Assembly: GCF_030294945.1 (NCBI RefSeq)
Contig: NZ_AP018448.1
Coordinates: forward strand, 1,984,001-2,048,000
DNA length: 64,000 nucleotides
Source: Streptomyces graminofaciens
GTDB lineage: Bacteria > Actinomycetota > Actinomycetes > Streptomycetales > Streptomycetaceae
Direction: 5' to 3'
Below are positions 54,131-63,582 of this stretch, piece by piece; the stretch's first letter is position 1; each line of letters starts with the position of its first letter. The notes beneath the pieces are model-generated. The model was not told where the DNA came from. It searched no databases and saw only the letters and a program-made list of their open reading frames with translations. The position numbers and the translations under genes are program-made.

Positions 54131-56632
54131 CTACTCTGTCTTGATGGCGGTGAGCATGTTCAGCCGGGCCGCGCTGCGGGCAGGCCACAGGGCGGCCAGC
54201 AGGCCGACCAGCGCTGCCAGCAGCAGGAAGAGCGCGAGCCGGCCCCACGGCAGCACCAGCGCGTATCCGGGGATGTCCGCCTTCGTGGTCTCGCCGACGG
54301 CCCAGCCCAGGAAGGCACCGAGCCCGATGCCGATCACCGCACCGAAGAGGGAGATGACCACGGCCTCCAGCTGGATCATCCGGGTCACGCCCCGCCGGTC
54401 GAGTCCGACGGCTCGCAGCATGCCGACCTCGCGCTGCCGTTCGAAGACCGACATCGCGAGGGTGTTCACCACTCCCAGCACCGCGATGACCAGGGAGATC
54501 GCGAGCAGCCCGTACATGATGTTCAGTCCGGTGTTGAGGTACCCGCTGAACTCGTCGCGGATGTCCTGCCGGTCGCCGATCTTGATCGTTGGGTTCCCGG
54601 CGAAGACAGCGGTGAGTGTCTTCTCGTTCGTGCTGCCGTCCGTCTTGACGAAAATCTTCGAGATGAACGTCTTGTCTGCGTGCGGTTCTGTCACGGCTGT
54701 GGAGACGACGACCGGCAGGACCACGATGTTGCTCTCGAAAATGGCCCCGACGGTCAACTTACCGCTCTTGGAGTCTTCGTACTCCACGGGCAAGGTGTCC
54801 CCCACCCTCCAGCCCTGCGACCGCGCGAGGTCCTCGGCGACGGCGATCTGCCCCTTCGCAAGCGCGTCCTGCGAGCCCGAAACCACCGGAAGGTGGAAGG
54901 CCTTGTCGAAGTCCGCCGGGGTGACAGCGGAGACATCCTCCTGAATGCCGTCGATCTCCACCCACCCTTGCTGCTCCTGGGACACCGACGTAACGCCCTG
55001 AGCCTTGCGCAGCGCGGCGACCGTCGAGGCGTCCAGTCCGCCGCCGCTGTCGGTGACCATGTAGTCCGCCTTGACGATGTCAGTGGTCATCGTGTCGACA
55101 GCCTGGCCGAGGGTGACAAGGAGCACGGTCAGAGCGCTGACAAGCGTGAGCCCGATGGCCAGTCCAGAGGCGGTGGCGCCGGTGCGGCGCGGGCTGCGTA
55201 CGGCGTTCTGGCCCGCGAGTTTGCCGGAGACTCCGAAGCCGCGTAGCAGCAGTGGCCGGACGAGCGCGATCGCAGGCCGGGACAGCAAGGGGATCAGCAC
55301 GATGACACCGGTCACCGCGAGGAGAGCACCGAACCCGACGAGCATCGCGCCATGGGAGCCACCGGTCCCGGCGCCCACGACGACGACCACCGCGCCGAGG
55401 AGCGTGACGATGCCGCCAAGCACGTTCCGTATCAGCAGGGACCTGGTGGTGGCAGGCAGGTGTGCGCTGCCGATCGCCGCAACGGGTGGAATCTTCGCGG
55501 CGCGGCGGGCCGGCAGCCAGGCGGCCACCATGGTGACCAGGACCCCGATGACGACCGCGACCAGGACGGTCGTCGACGTGACGACCAGCGGCCCGTCCGG
55601 GATCTTCCCACCGCCGAGATCGATCGTGGAAGTCGCTACGGCGGCCATGGCGGCGCCGAGCCCGAGCCCGGCGGCGGAGGCGACCGCGCCGACAACCATC
55701 GCCTCGATCAGTACGGACCGGGTGACCTGCCGGCGGGAGGCGCCGACCGCGCGCAGCAGGGCGAGTTCGCGGGTGCGCTGGGCGGCCAGCATGGTGAAGG
55801 TGTTGGCGATCAGGAACACGCTGACGAAGAGCGCGACACCGGCGAAGGCGAGCAGGATCCCAGCGACGAACGACGCGTCTCCCGACACCTCGCCAGCCAG
55901 TTCGTGGCCGGTCTGGGCCACCGCGTAATCCGGAAGCACCTTGCCGACGGCGATGGCAAGCTCGGTGTTCGAAACGCCGGGGGCTGCGGTGACGGTGACG
56001 GACTCATAGACGCCCGACCGGAGGAAGAGCCCCTGAGCGACCGGCGTGTCGAAGAGCACCAGGCTGCCGCCCGCGGCCACCGACGTGTTCTCGGTGGTGA
56101 AGATGCCGGAGAGCTCGTACGTCTTCGCCGGGCCCTTGAGGGCGACGGGAACGCTGTCGCCGACCTGGTAGCCGCCCTTCTCGGCCGAGTCCTTGTCCAG
56201 CGCGACCTGGCCGGCCTCGTTGGGCCCGCTGCCGTCGGTGAACTCGTAGAGCCCGTCCTTGCCGTCCTTCCCCGGCGCGAAGTTGGCGCCCCCGCTGAAC
56301 GAGGCGCTGCCGATGAGCCCCCCGTCCTTGTCGGCGACGAAGGCGGTCCCGGAGACCCGCCCGACGGCCTCGGCGACCCCGTCGAGCCGGGAGACCTCGT
56401 CGAGCGTCTTCCCATTGATGCCCGGGAACTCGCCGGAGTAGTCGGTGTTCACCGCGACCTCGACGTCCACATGGGCGTAGCTCTTGCTATCCTGGTTGCG
56501 GTAGGCGTTGGCGTATGAGTCGGTGAAAACCAGGGTGCCGGAGACAAACGCGACGCCGAGCATGACGGCGAGCACGGTCATCAGCAGTCTGGCCTTGTGC
56601 GCAAGGACGTTGCGCAGCGCTGTGCGGAACAT
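54131..56632 (-). CDS. FtsX/MacB-type ABC transporter permease
   Basis: An 833-residue membrane protein with duplicated FtsX architecture. An N-terminal helix (AHKARLLMTVLAVMLGVAFVSGTLVF) is followed by a MacB-type periplasmic domain and then three helices with ASFVAGILLAFAGVALFVSVFLIANTFTMLAAQRTRELALLRAVGASRRQV. A second set follows after about residue 390, ending with GVVNTLAMSVFERQREVGMLRAVGLDRRGVTRMIQLEAVVIS. ATG 56632 follows CAGGACGAC. With the ATPase at 56779 it forms an efflux-type or mechanotransmission transporter that acts on lipids, peptides or antibiotics rather than importing solutes. The substrate is unknown. Confidence 0.92.
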   Translation of the reverse strand: MFRTALRNVLAHKARLLMTVLAVMLGVAFVSGTLVFTDSYANAYRNQDSKSYAHVDVEVAVNTDYSGEFPGINGKTLDEVSRLDGVAEAVGRVSGTAFVADKDGGLIGSASFSGGANFAPGKDGKDGLYEFTDGSGPNEAGQVALDKDSAEKGGYQVGDSVPVALKGPAKTYELSGIFTTENTSVAAGGSLVLFDTPVAQGLFLRSGVYESVTVTAAPGVSNTELAIAVGKVLPDYAVAQTGHELAGEVSGDASFVAGILLAFAGVALFVSVFLIANTFTMLAAQRTRELALLRAVGASRRQVTRSVLIEAMVVGAVASAAGLGLGAAMAAVATSTIDLGGGKIPDGPLVVTSTTVLVAVVIGVLVTMVAAWLPARRAAKIPPVAAIGSAHLPATTRSLLIRNVLGGIVTLLGAVVVVVGAGTGGSHGAMLVGFGALLAVTGVIVLIPLLSRPAIALVRPLLLRGFGVSGKLAGQNAVRSPRRTGATASGLAIGLTLVSALTVLLVTLGQAVDTMTTDIVKADYMVTDSGGGLDASTVAALRKAQGVTSVSQEQQGWVEIDGIQEDVSAVTPADFDKAFHLPVVSGSQDALAKGQIAVAEDLARSQGWRVGDTLPVEYEDSKSGKLTVGAIFESNIVVLPVVVSTAVTEPHADKTFISKIFVKTDGSTNEKTLTAVFAGNPTIKIGDRQDIRDEFSGYLNTGLNIMYGLLAISLVIAVLGVVNTLAMSVFERQREVGMLRAVGLDRRGVTRMIQLEAVVISLFGAVIGIGLGAFLGWAVGETTKADIPGYALVLPWGRLALFLLLAALVGLLAALWPARSAARLNMLTAIKTE

Positions 56633-56778
56633 GGTGGTGTCGTCCTGGTGAGGTGAGTGCGGGGGCGGGGCGAGCTGGCCGGAGTCGGTCTGCGTCAGTG
56701 ACTCTCGGTCTGACCCAGAGGCTGCCGTGGGACGGTGGCGACTTCGGGAGCACCTCGGCTCGTACGGATCAGTTCGGC

Positions 56779-57558
56779 TCAGCTCGTTCGGAACTTGGTG
56801 TCGAAGGCCTTCATGAGGTCGAGGACCCTGTCCGCCGTGGGTTCGTACATCTCGTCGACGATCCGGCCGTCGGCGAGGAAGATCACCCGGTCCGCGTAGG
56901 AGGCGGCGACCGGATCATGAGTGACCATGACGACGGTCTGTCCCAACTCCCTTACGGAGTCACGCAGAAACCCGAGAACCTCAGCACCAGCACGCGAGTC
57001 CAGGTTCCCCGTCGGCTCGTCCCCGAAGACGATGTCCGGCTTGGACGCGAGGGCCCGGGCCACGGCGACACGCTGCTGCTGACCACCGGAGAGCTGGGCG
57101 GGACGGTGGCTGAGCCGGCCGGACAGGCCCACCATCCGGATCATGGTCTCCAGCCACTGCTCGTCCGGCGTCCGGCCCGCGATGTCCATGGGAAGCGTGA
57201 TGTTCTCCAGCGCGGTGAGCGTCGGCAGCAGATTGAACGCCTGGAAGATGAAGCCGACCTTGTCACGGCGGAGTGCGGTGAGCTGCCGGTCCGTCAGGGA
57301 CCCCAGCTCGATGTCACCGATCCGGACCGATCCGGAGGTGAAGCTGTCCAGTCCTGCCACGCAGTGCATCAGCGTGGACTTGCCGGACCCGGAGGGCCCC
57401 ATGATCGCGGTGAGCTGGGACTGCCCGAAGCCGACACTGACCTGATCGAGGGCCACCACCTGAGTCTCACCCTGTCCATAGACCTTGGAAAGCTCCGTGG
57501 CGCGGGCGGCCACGGTGGGGACGGCGGTGCGGGGGGCGGTGGGCGAGGCGGTGGTCAC
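56779..57558 (-). CDS. MacB/LolD-type ABC transporter ATP-binding protein
   Basis: A 259-residue ATPase. Walker A is IMGPSGSGKSTLMHCVAGLD, the Q-loop is FIFQAFNLLPTLTALENITLP, the signature is LSGGQQQRVAVARAL, Walker B is DIVFGDEPTGNLD and the switch histidine is VMVTHDP. The FQAFNLLPTLTA form and the EPTGNLD sequence put it in the MacB/LolD/FtsE group that pairs with FtsX permeases. GTG 57558 follows GGAG at 8 bases; the longer upstream frame is arginine-rich leader. It lies 146 bases upstream of its permease gene on the same strand. Confidence 0.93.
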   Translation of the reverse strand: MTTASPTAPRTAVPTVAARATELSKVYGQGETQVVALDQVSVGFGQSQLTAIMGPSGSGKSTLMHCVAGLDSFTSGSVRIGDIELGSLTDRQLTALRRDKVGFIFQAFNLLPTLTALENITLPMDIAGRTPDEQWLETMIRMVGLSGRLSHRPAQLSGGQQQRVAVARALASKPDIVFGDEPTGNLDSRAGAEVLGFLRDSVRELGQTVVMVTHDPVAASYADRVIFLADGRIVDEMYEPTADRVLDLMKAFDTKFRTS

Positions 57559-58889
57559 GGGGACTACTCCGATCGACGGCAGAGGCAGCACGGGGCGCAG
57601 GCCGCACAGACGACCAGAGACAGCCAGAGACGGCACGTGGACGCGGAAGTCGAGGCCCAACCCCGCTGAGGACTTCTCCATCGTCCGGTTCGTACAGGCC
57701 CTGCGGATCAGCCGAAACACTGACCACCTGGGTCTGATGCCAGGGCCAGCTCCGTCAGCCTCAGGTATGCCGTTGCGTCAGCTCCGAGGATGACGCCCGG
57801 TAGAAACCGCCTGGAAATGGGGCTGCCACGGGGACTGCCATCCGCCTCCCCGGCGAGACGCGCCTCACACCGACAGGACCCCACCTCATCGCCGTCTCGG
57901 CCATTCGGCCGATGCACAGCCAGACCGAGCGATACCCAAGCTCTGGCCCCCATGGCTGACTTGTTTGAGAAACCGTCAGCCGCATGTCGATGTCAACTGG
58001 CTGGCTACGAGGTTCAAGTGCTGGACATGCCTCACCTGACACTGCTTTTCACGCGCTGCCCGGTCCACGCGGCCCCTCTCCGTACGCGCACGCATGCAGC
58101 CGACGTTCTCCCCCGCTCCGGCCGATCCGGCGAACCACCCAGATTCCATGACCCAGCGGGCCATCTCCCGCGCCCGAGACCGACGATCAGAGCCTCGGGT
58201 GGGTGCCCGGACGATGAGGCAGTCCACAGGCGTGGTGTCGTGCGGAACTCGGGACGGGCGGCCCGCAGGGACCGATGGAGTTGTCGGGATCCTCCACGGT
58301 ACGCGGGACGCCATCCGAACAAGAGGACGACTCGGCTCCAGACGCCAACAGTCCAGTCCTGAGATCGTCAACCGCAGCCAGAGCGCTCTTCCCTGCATCA
58401 GGCTTCTCCACGGCCACTGTTCACGGACCGCTCCAGCCCGTCGACTCAGCCGCGACGGGCTGACAACACCCCTGGAAAGGCACCCCGACACGCCTGCTCT
58501 ACGGGCACGCGTCCGAGCCGAGCCAACACAGGTCGATCCGAAGACCCTCCGCCTGCACGCACGGGGCATCGGCATTCTTACCGAACTACGCCTGGGCATG
58601 TCGCGCCAACTGTTCCCCGCCTGCGAGCAGCGCCACCATTGCATCAGCTGATCGCACACCGGGCTGTTGCTGGACTCGTCGTCGGGGTGGGCGTGGGCGG
58701 CGATCAGTCGCAGTTGGTCAGCTGCGACTCGGTCCTCAGTAGAGCCGACAAGTCGGTCCCATGCGCTTCGGGCGCATGGGGCGGCTTCTATAGTGAAAGA
58801 ACCGGGGGAGAAAAATGCCCGGCCTGGTCCCCGGATGCTCCTTTTGGGACATCCGTCTCGCCCATGTGGCCCCTGCCGAGAGGACGATC
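57559..58889. other. 1.3-kb stretch without a recognisable gene
   Basis: Frames on both strands (for example 57976-58659 minus and 58094-58651 plus) translate to arginine-rich, non-homologous sequence and overlap each other. I see no family, ribosome site or repeats apart from hairpins near 58745-58780. It may be decayed DNA. Its right end carries the probable promoter of the DUF4307 gene (TATAGT at about 58789). Confidence 0.45.
58758..58780. terminator. Hairpin CCCATGCGC-N5-GCGCATGGG
   Basis: Nine-base perfect arms around TTCGG, a stable loop. It is preceded by a second small palindrome CCGACAAGTCGG. Both lie 110-145 bases before the DUF4307 gene and could end transcription entering from the left or shape its leader. 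Confidence 0.4.
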
Positions 58890-59288
58890 ATGAGTACGAC
58901 GAGCACGCGGCCGCCCGAGCGCCGCTTCGGCCGCTCCACGGACGAAAGCGCCGACCGCACGCTCAAGGTCGTCGGCAGTGTGCTGGGCACGGTGCTGCTC
59001 GTCTCGGTCGGCTGGTTCGCATACCATCACGTCGCACAGGACAAGATCAGCGGCGAGGTCATCACCTTCAAGTCCACGCACGACGCGGTCAAGGTCCATC
59101 TGGAGGTACGCAAGGACGCGGGCGCCACCGGCTACTGCACGCTGCGCTCTCAGTCGGCGGACCACACCGAGGTAGGTCGCGCGGACTTCCGGTTCGGCGG
59201 GCCGGCCAGGCGTATCGACAAGGTCGTCACGCTGCGCACGATGTCCCCGGGTACCACGGCGGAGCTCCTGGGCTGTCATGCTGACTGA
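58890..59288 (+). CDS. DUF4307 domain membrane protein
   Basis: A 132-residue protein with an acidic-basic N-terminus (PPERRFGRSTDESADR), one transmembrane helix (about 27-46: VVGSVLGTVLLVSVGWFAYH) and an extracytoplasmic domain with VITFKSTHDAVKVHLEV and a conserved cysteine in GYCTLRSQSADHTEVG. It matches the actinobacterial family DUF4307. ATG 58890 follows GAGAGGACG. In many Streptomyces chromosomes a homologue lies beside greA and the mycothiol S-conjugate amidase gene (from memory). Neither is seen here, so this may be an extra copy or a displaced gene. Its function is unknown. Confidence 0.85.
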   Translation: MSTTSTRPPERRFGRSTDESADRTLKVVGSVLGTVLLVSVGWFAYHHVAQDKISGEVITFKSTHDAVKVHLEVRKDAGATGYCTLRSQSADHTEVGRADFRFGGPARRIDKVVTLRTMSPGTTAELLGCHAD

Positions 59289-59784
59289 CGTCGCTCTTCT
59301 CCCGTAGCGAGTGATCCGATTGGTCCACGACGGCCCACCGGACGGCTTCGGATCAAGCTCGCGTCTCACCGAGGTCGCAGGTGCAACTCCGCCGCCGGTA
59401 CGTCGCATAGGCCTTGCCGTTCTAAAACAGACCCACCCCGACCAATACCAAAGCGGGTCGACGTGTAGGCACGCCGGACAAATACTTTCGGTTCATCCAA
59501 GCCGCCGAGATCCGCCGCAGACCGACGCCTGACTACATCTGACACGGAATGCCCGAATATGTACCGCAGGTCGCGCGCAGGGACGGCAGTACTTGCAGCC
59601 CCGATTCGCCCCGGATTCGCCCCGGGAAGTTTGTTCGGCGAGTAAGCGTGGCACTGACCTGCGAAAATAGAGAGCGGAAGACGAATCAGGCTGTACGCCG
59701 GGTAGAGTCCCACTCAGGGAGCCATCACGCTCTGACCTGCATGTTTACGGGGATCCGGCGGCCTGTTTCGCCCTCTGGGACTTC
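59289..59784. other. Non-coding region beside the integrase gene
   Basis: About 500 bases, A/T-richer than most of the window. A tandem GATTCGCCCCG repeat lies at about 59605-59627. Attachment sites of such elements usually adjoin the integrase 3' end, so the right part may hold one, but no tRNA or recognisable att core was found. Confidence 0.4.
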
Positions 59785-61026
59785 TCAGGGACTTTCGGCC
59801 GAGTCCGTGAACCACGCCTCGATGGCTGACAGCCCACGCGCGCCGGCCTGCGGCATGAAGTGCGTGTACGTCCGAAGCGTGAACGCCGGGTCGGAGTGCC
59901 CCAGCCACTTCGCGAGCGAGACGATCGACTCACCGGCTTCGAGCATCACCGAGGCGTACGTATGACGCAAGACGTGGAAACCGTGCTTGCGGCTGGGCTC
60001 CCAGACGCGCGACGGCTTCTCGCCCGGCTGCCGCTTGGGCAGCGGCGGGATGACTCCCGCCTCGGCGAGCGCGGGCTTCCATGCCTTGGTGTTCCAGGTG
60101 GTGCGGTTGATCGCGCCACGCCGCCCTGTGTAGACGAGTAGCCGGACCGTCACCTTGCGCCGGTCCTCGCGTGCAAGGTCGGGCTCCTCGGGATCCAGCC
60201 ATGGCAGGGTCACTTCGATCGGTTCGAAATGCTCCTGATGCGTGAGGATACGCTTCGCGAGCGCCTGGGGCAGAGGCGCGTCGCGTTCCTTGCCGCCTTT
60301 GGGCGGACCGAAGTACAGCTGCGACTTGTACATGAGGATCTGCCGCTCCACGTGCACGAAGCCGTCGTGGACATCGTCTGGGCTGAAGCCGAACACCTCA
60401 CCCTGCCGGAGTCCGCACCCAACCCCGAGGTCGACCGTGATCTGGTACCGGTCGGCCAGCGTCTCCCGTACGGCGTCGACGCGATCCTGCTGCCAGGCGC
60501 GAGCCTTGCGTTCCGGCTCCTTCGGTGGCTTGATCGAGCTGCTGCCCTTGCACGGGTTGCGGTACAGCCGCTTGTCCTCCATCGCGGCCTGCATGATCGC
60601 TTTCAGGTACACCCATGCGACGTAGGCCGTGCTCGATGCCACCGCGCGCTGCACATCGGCCGACCACTTGCGCAGCTCCGCGACGCCGATGTCCTTGAGC
60701 GCCAACTCCCCGAGCTGCGGCAGCACTTGCCCCCAGATTCGGTATTTCATGCTTTCCAACGTCTGAGCGGGATGCAACTGGGAGGGCCGCCAGTGCTTCT
60801 CGACGTACTCACGAAGGCTGATCGCACCATCGCGCGCGTCGACGAAATCTCCTCGCCGAGTGTCGGTCTGCGTCTCGGCCAGCCACGCCTTGGCGTCCGC
60901 AACCGTGTCGAATGACCGGTCGCGGACCCCCGGTATCCCCTTGACGCGATAGCGCGTGCACTTGCCCCACAGCGCGCAGTGCGTTCGTGCTTGCCCGTCT
61001 CCTTGTTCGACCGCTTCTTGAGCCAC
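59785..61026 (-). CDS. Tyrosine recombinase/integrase of an actinobacterial integrative element
   Basis: A 413-residue recombinase. The SAM-like core-binding domain (ISLREYVEKHWRPSQLHPAQTLESMKYRIWGQVLPQLG) is followed by the catalytic domain with R207 (CGLRQGEVFG), H351-R354 (HVLRHTYAS), H377 (LGHSD) and Y387 (RTYTHF). All catalytic residues are present. The normal N-terminus MAGYIEDRWLKKRSNKETGKHERT is encoded at 61049 in another frame. A frameshift near 60980 separates it, so the protein as written starts at a GTG at 61026 with a nonsense leader. Either the gene is mildly damaged or the sequence has an error. It forms a module with the excisionase gene upstream. Confidence 0.85.
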   Translation of the reverse strand: MAQEAVEQGDGQARTHCALWGKCTRYRVKGIPGVRDRSFDTVADAKAWLAETQTDTRRGDFVDARDGAISLREYVEKHWRPSQLHPAQTLESMKYRIWGQVLPQLGELALKDIGVAELRKWSADVQRAVASSTAYVAWVYLKAIMQAAMEDKRLYRNPCKGSSSIKPPKEPERKARAWQQDRVDAVRETLADRYQITVDLGVGCGLRQGEVFGFSPDDVHDGFVHVERQILMYKSQLYFGPPKGGKERDAPLPQALAKRILTHQEHFEPIEVTLPWLDPEEPDLAREDRRKVTVRLLVYTGRRGAINRTTWNTKAWKPALAEAGVIPPLPKRQPGEKPSRVWEPSRKHGFHVLRHTYASVMLEAGESIVSLAKWLGHSDPAFTLRTYTHFMPQAGARGLSAIEAWFTDSAESP

Positions 61027-61176
61027 CGGTCTTCGATGTAACCCGCCATACTCGTCTTGCCCTCAGCCTCGCCATGGTTATCTCGGCGCGATCTCCGTCG
61101 CGATCAGACACACAGACAATGTCCGTATGCATGAAATTCCGAGTGCTGCTGACTTCTTCAGAACCGTTTCCACAGG

Positions 61177-61455
61177 TCAGGCAGCCCGGCGTCGTTCGCG
61201 CTGCCGCGGGGCCTTGTTCAGCGGGTTGAGAGCCTGGTTCGACCGCGAGTCCGCCTGCTGTTGTTCGCTGAGCCACGCATCGAGCAAGTCCCGGCGGTAC
61301 ATGACCCTCCCGCCGGGCCCCATCCGGAAGCTGGGCGGCCCTTGCCGGCCGTGCCGCCAGACGTAGAGGGTGTTCACCGAGATGCCCATGTATTTCGCAG
61401 CGTCCTGAACATTCAGGAAGGCAGCCTCAACGGCAGGATTGGACTGGTTACGCAT
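61177..61455 (-). CDS. Excisionase-like helix-turn-helix protein
   Basis: A 92-residue DNA-binding protein. FLNVQDAAKYMGISVNTLYVWRHGRQGPPSFRMGPGGRVMYRRDLLDAWLSEQQ is the MerR-like HTH_17 fold of excisionases. ATG 61455 follows CGGAGACAC. It lies 128 bases upstream of the integrase gene's 5' end on the same strand. This is the usual xis-int order in Streptomyces integrative elements. It would bend DNA to favour excision. The rest of a normal element, such as replication or transfer genes, is not seen. Confidence 0.9.
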   Translation of the reverse strand: MRNQSNPAVEAAFLNVQDAAKYMGISVNTLYVWRHGRQGPPSFRMGPGGRVMYRRDLLDAWLSEQQQADSRSNQALNPLNKAPRQRERRRAA

Positions 61456-61881
61456 AGCGTGTCTCCGGGGTAAGCGCTGCCGAAGCAGCGGACTTTCCGT
61501 CCTCTCGCCCACCGCGCGGCGAAGCCGCACGGATAACTACTGGCGAGCAGGATCAGATTCCGGAGAATCAGTGATTTGGTGCAGCTGCCTCTTCGTGATA
61601 GAGGACGGCAGGCGGCCATCGTCTGCCGACGTTCGAAGCTGCAGGTCAAGCATGTCGCTCTGGACTCAGAATTACATCTATCCCCTGCCATCCGGCAGCC
61701 GAACTCATCCGACGCCGACAGCAGATCACCCCATTTCGGTCGCGCGCATCCAGACACCATCGAGCAGCCTGCTCAACGCTGCGGCGATCGGGTTATCGCG
61801 CTGCTCATCCTCCCCGTCGTTGACCTACTGGTGGTGCTTCTCATCTGAGTTGCGGACCAAGTACAGTGGGGCGGCTCACTC
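61456..61881. other. Non-coding region between excisionase and Hsp70 genes
   Basis: About 430 bases. No gene recognised. It contains the excisionase promoter on its left and the 3' flank of the leftward Hsp70 gene on its right. No clear terminator was seen. Confidence 0.4.
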
Positions 61882-63582
61882 CTACAACCTATGCTGGGGA
61901 GTCCCGTTCACCGACAAGCCCGCATCGGGCCCTGGGGCCGGTGGCGGGGCATCGGCCGTCGGAATTCCGGGGGCAGAACCTTCTTCAGCAACAGCGTGGT
62001 CGCCCCCGATGAAGGGGGTGTCCACGTGCCCGAGAAGCCGCTGCAGTTCGCCGTCCAGTCCGCTCTGGAGCGGAGTCCCATCCGGTCCGAACGAATCGAT
62101 CTCTTTCTCGCTCAGCAGCTTCTGCGTGCGCTCATGCACCGCCTTCACCTTGAGGATGCCGCTGTGGTCGTACTGGAACTGGATGGTGATCGCGTTAAGC
62201 TGCGGATCCTGCTCGGGCTTGGGGAGCTTCACCTCCAGTTGGGCCAGCGGGAAAGCCCGGTCGCTATCTGCCGGGAAGCCCTTCTCGCCCTCGATGACCT
62301 CGACCGTGACACTGGTGGCACCGGGCGCTGCCGGGGGAAACGTCTTCTCTCCCCGAGCGATGAGAGTTCGGTTTCGCTCAATGATGGGGAAAAAGCCCTT
62401 CCGAGGCCCGGCGTCGAAGGCCGTGCCGAGGTCGTAGTTCGTGACGAGACTGAAGCGGTCGCGCTCAAGGTGGTTGTCGAGGGCAGCGGAGTAGATCGCC
62501 GCCCCGCGGGCCACGGCCGTCATCGGGTGACAGAGTCTCGGGTCAACGATGCGGTCTGCGCCGAGGATGGTCCCGACCGCCTCGCGAGCCTCCGGAATCT
62601 GCGAAGTACCGCCGATCATCAAGACAGCTTCGATGTCCTGCGCGTCAAACCCAAGGTCGCTCAGGCACTCCTCGATGGGCTGCATGGCGCGTTTGATCAG
62701 CGGAGCGACGGCTGCGGCGTACTCCTCACGCGACACGGTGAGAGTCTTACCGAGTGCCGGCAGGTCGAAGGGCACTTCGCGTACATCGCGGCGCGATAGC
62801 GCAATCTTCGTCAACTCGACGTCCCGACGCCAGCGGTTGCGCTCCCTCACCGTTAGCTTCTCCGGGACCTCTCCCAGCTTCGCAAGGAAGATACGAGCAA
62901 GCGCCTCGTCGAACTCGAGTCCGCCCAGGGCCGCGATACCCCGGGAGCTCAGCTCGTCGAAGTTGCGACCGTCGTGTTCGAGGACCGTGACATCGATCGT
63001 GCCGCCGCCCCAGTCGAATATGAGGAAACGGCCCGCCCCCTCGTTGCCATTGGCGTACGAGATCGCTGCAGCGGTGGGCTCGTTGAGGAGCGCCTTGACC
63101 TTGATGCCTGCGAGCAGAGCCGCAGCACGGGTGCGGTAGCGCGCGCCTCCGGTGGCGTTGGCCGGCACTGTCACTACAGCCTCGGACAGGTCCAGAAGGT
63201 GGTTGTCCGCTGCGCTCTTCATCCGTGAGAAGAGGGCAGCAGCGGCCGTAGTGCTGCGGAATGGCTCGCCACCGATCCAGGCATGGTGCTCTTCGAGGTG
63301 AGGCGTGCCGGACTCGGTCTGCTCAGCGCCCGCCGAGCGCGTGCCGAGCATGCGCTTCACAGCATCGACGGGCTCCCCTGTGGTGGTCTTGGCGGCCCAC
63401 CCAAAGCAGAGCGTCCGCTGGAGGTCACGCACCGACATTACGGAGGGGAACAACTCCTCGAATTCAGGCTCCCGCCACTGGGCGGGGAGGTTTTCGCCGT
63501 CGATCGGCAGGACCTCTGTCTCCTCACCGGTCCACCGGGCAACGACCGAGTTGCTGGTACCGAAGTCGATTCCGTAGGTCAT
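61882..63582 (-). CDS. Hsp70 family protein (DnaK-like)
   Basis: A 566-residue Hsp70. The ATPase domain has YGIDFGTSNSVVARW (phosphate 1), VVTVPANATGGARYRTR, LLNEPTAAAISYANG, LIFDWGGGTIDVTVLE (phosphate 2) and VLMIGGTSQIPEAREAV (adenosine). The C-terminal part has a shortened substrate domain (LGTAFDAGPRKGFFPIIERN, FQYDHSGILKVKAV) and a proline-rich tail, without the full lid of housekeeping DnaK. ATG 63582 overlaps the stop of the upstream gene by ATGA. It is a specialised chaperone that probably works with its upstream partner. It could belong to the mobile element or to a stress or antiphage locus continuing to the right (inference). Confidence 0.9.
   Translation of the reverse strand: MTYGIDFGTSNSVVARWTGEETEVLPIDGENLPAQWREPEFEELFPSVMSVRDLQRTLCFGWAAKTTTGEPVDAVKRMLGTRSAGAEQTESGTPHLEEHHAWIGGEPFRSTTAAAALFSRMKSAADNHLLDLSEAVVTVPANATGGARYRTRAAALLAGIKVKALLNEPTAAAISYANGNEGAGRFLIFDWGGGTIDVTVLEHDGRNFDELSSRGIAALGGLEFDEALARIFLAKLGEVPEKLTVRERNRWRRDVELTKIALSRRDVREVPFDLPALGKTLTVSREEYAAAVAPLIKRAMQPIEECLSDLGFDAQDIEAVLMIGGTSQIPEAREAVGTILGADRIVDPRLCHPMTAVARGAAIYSAALDNHLERDRFSLVTNYDLGTAFDAGPRKGFFPIIERNRTLIARGEKTFPPAAPGATSVTVEVIEGEKGFPADSDRAFPLAQLEVKLPKPEQDPQLNAITIQFQYDHSGILKVKAVHERTQKLLSEKEIDSFGPDGTPLQSGLDGELQRLLGHVDTPFIGGDHAVAEEGSAPGIPTADAPPPAPGPDAGLSVNGTPQHRL

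Noticed and set aside
54680..56518. Plus-strand frames within the ABC permease gene
   Set aside because: The minus-strand frame has the full FtsX repeat structure; the plus frames are G/D/R-rich shadows.
59605..59627. Tandem GATTCGCCCCG as an attachment site or tRNA T-loop
   Set aside because: It cannot be folded into a tRNA and has no matching copy near the excisionase side. It is left as a simple repeat.
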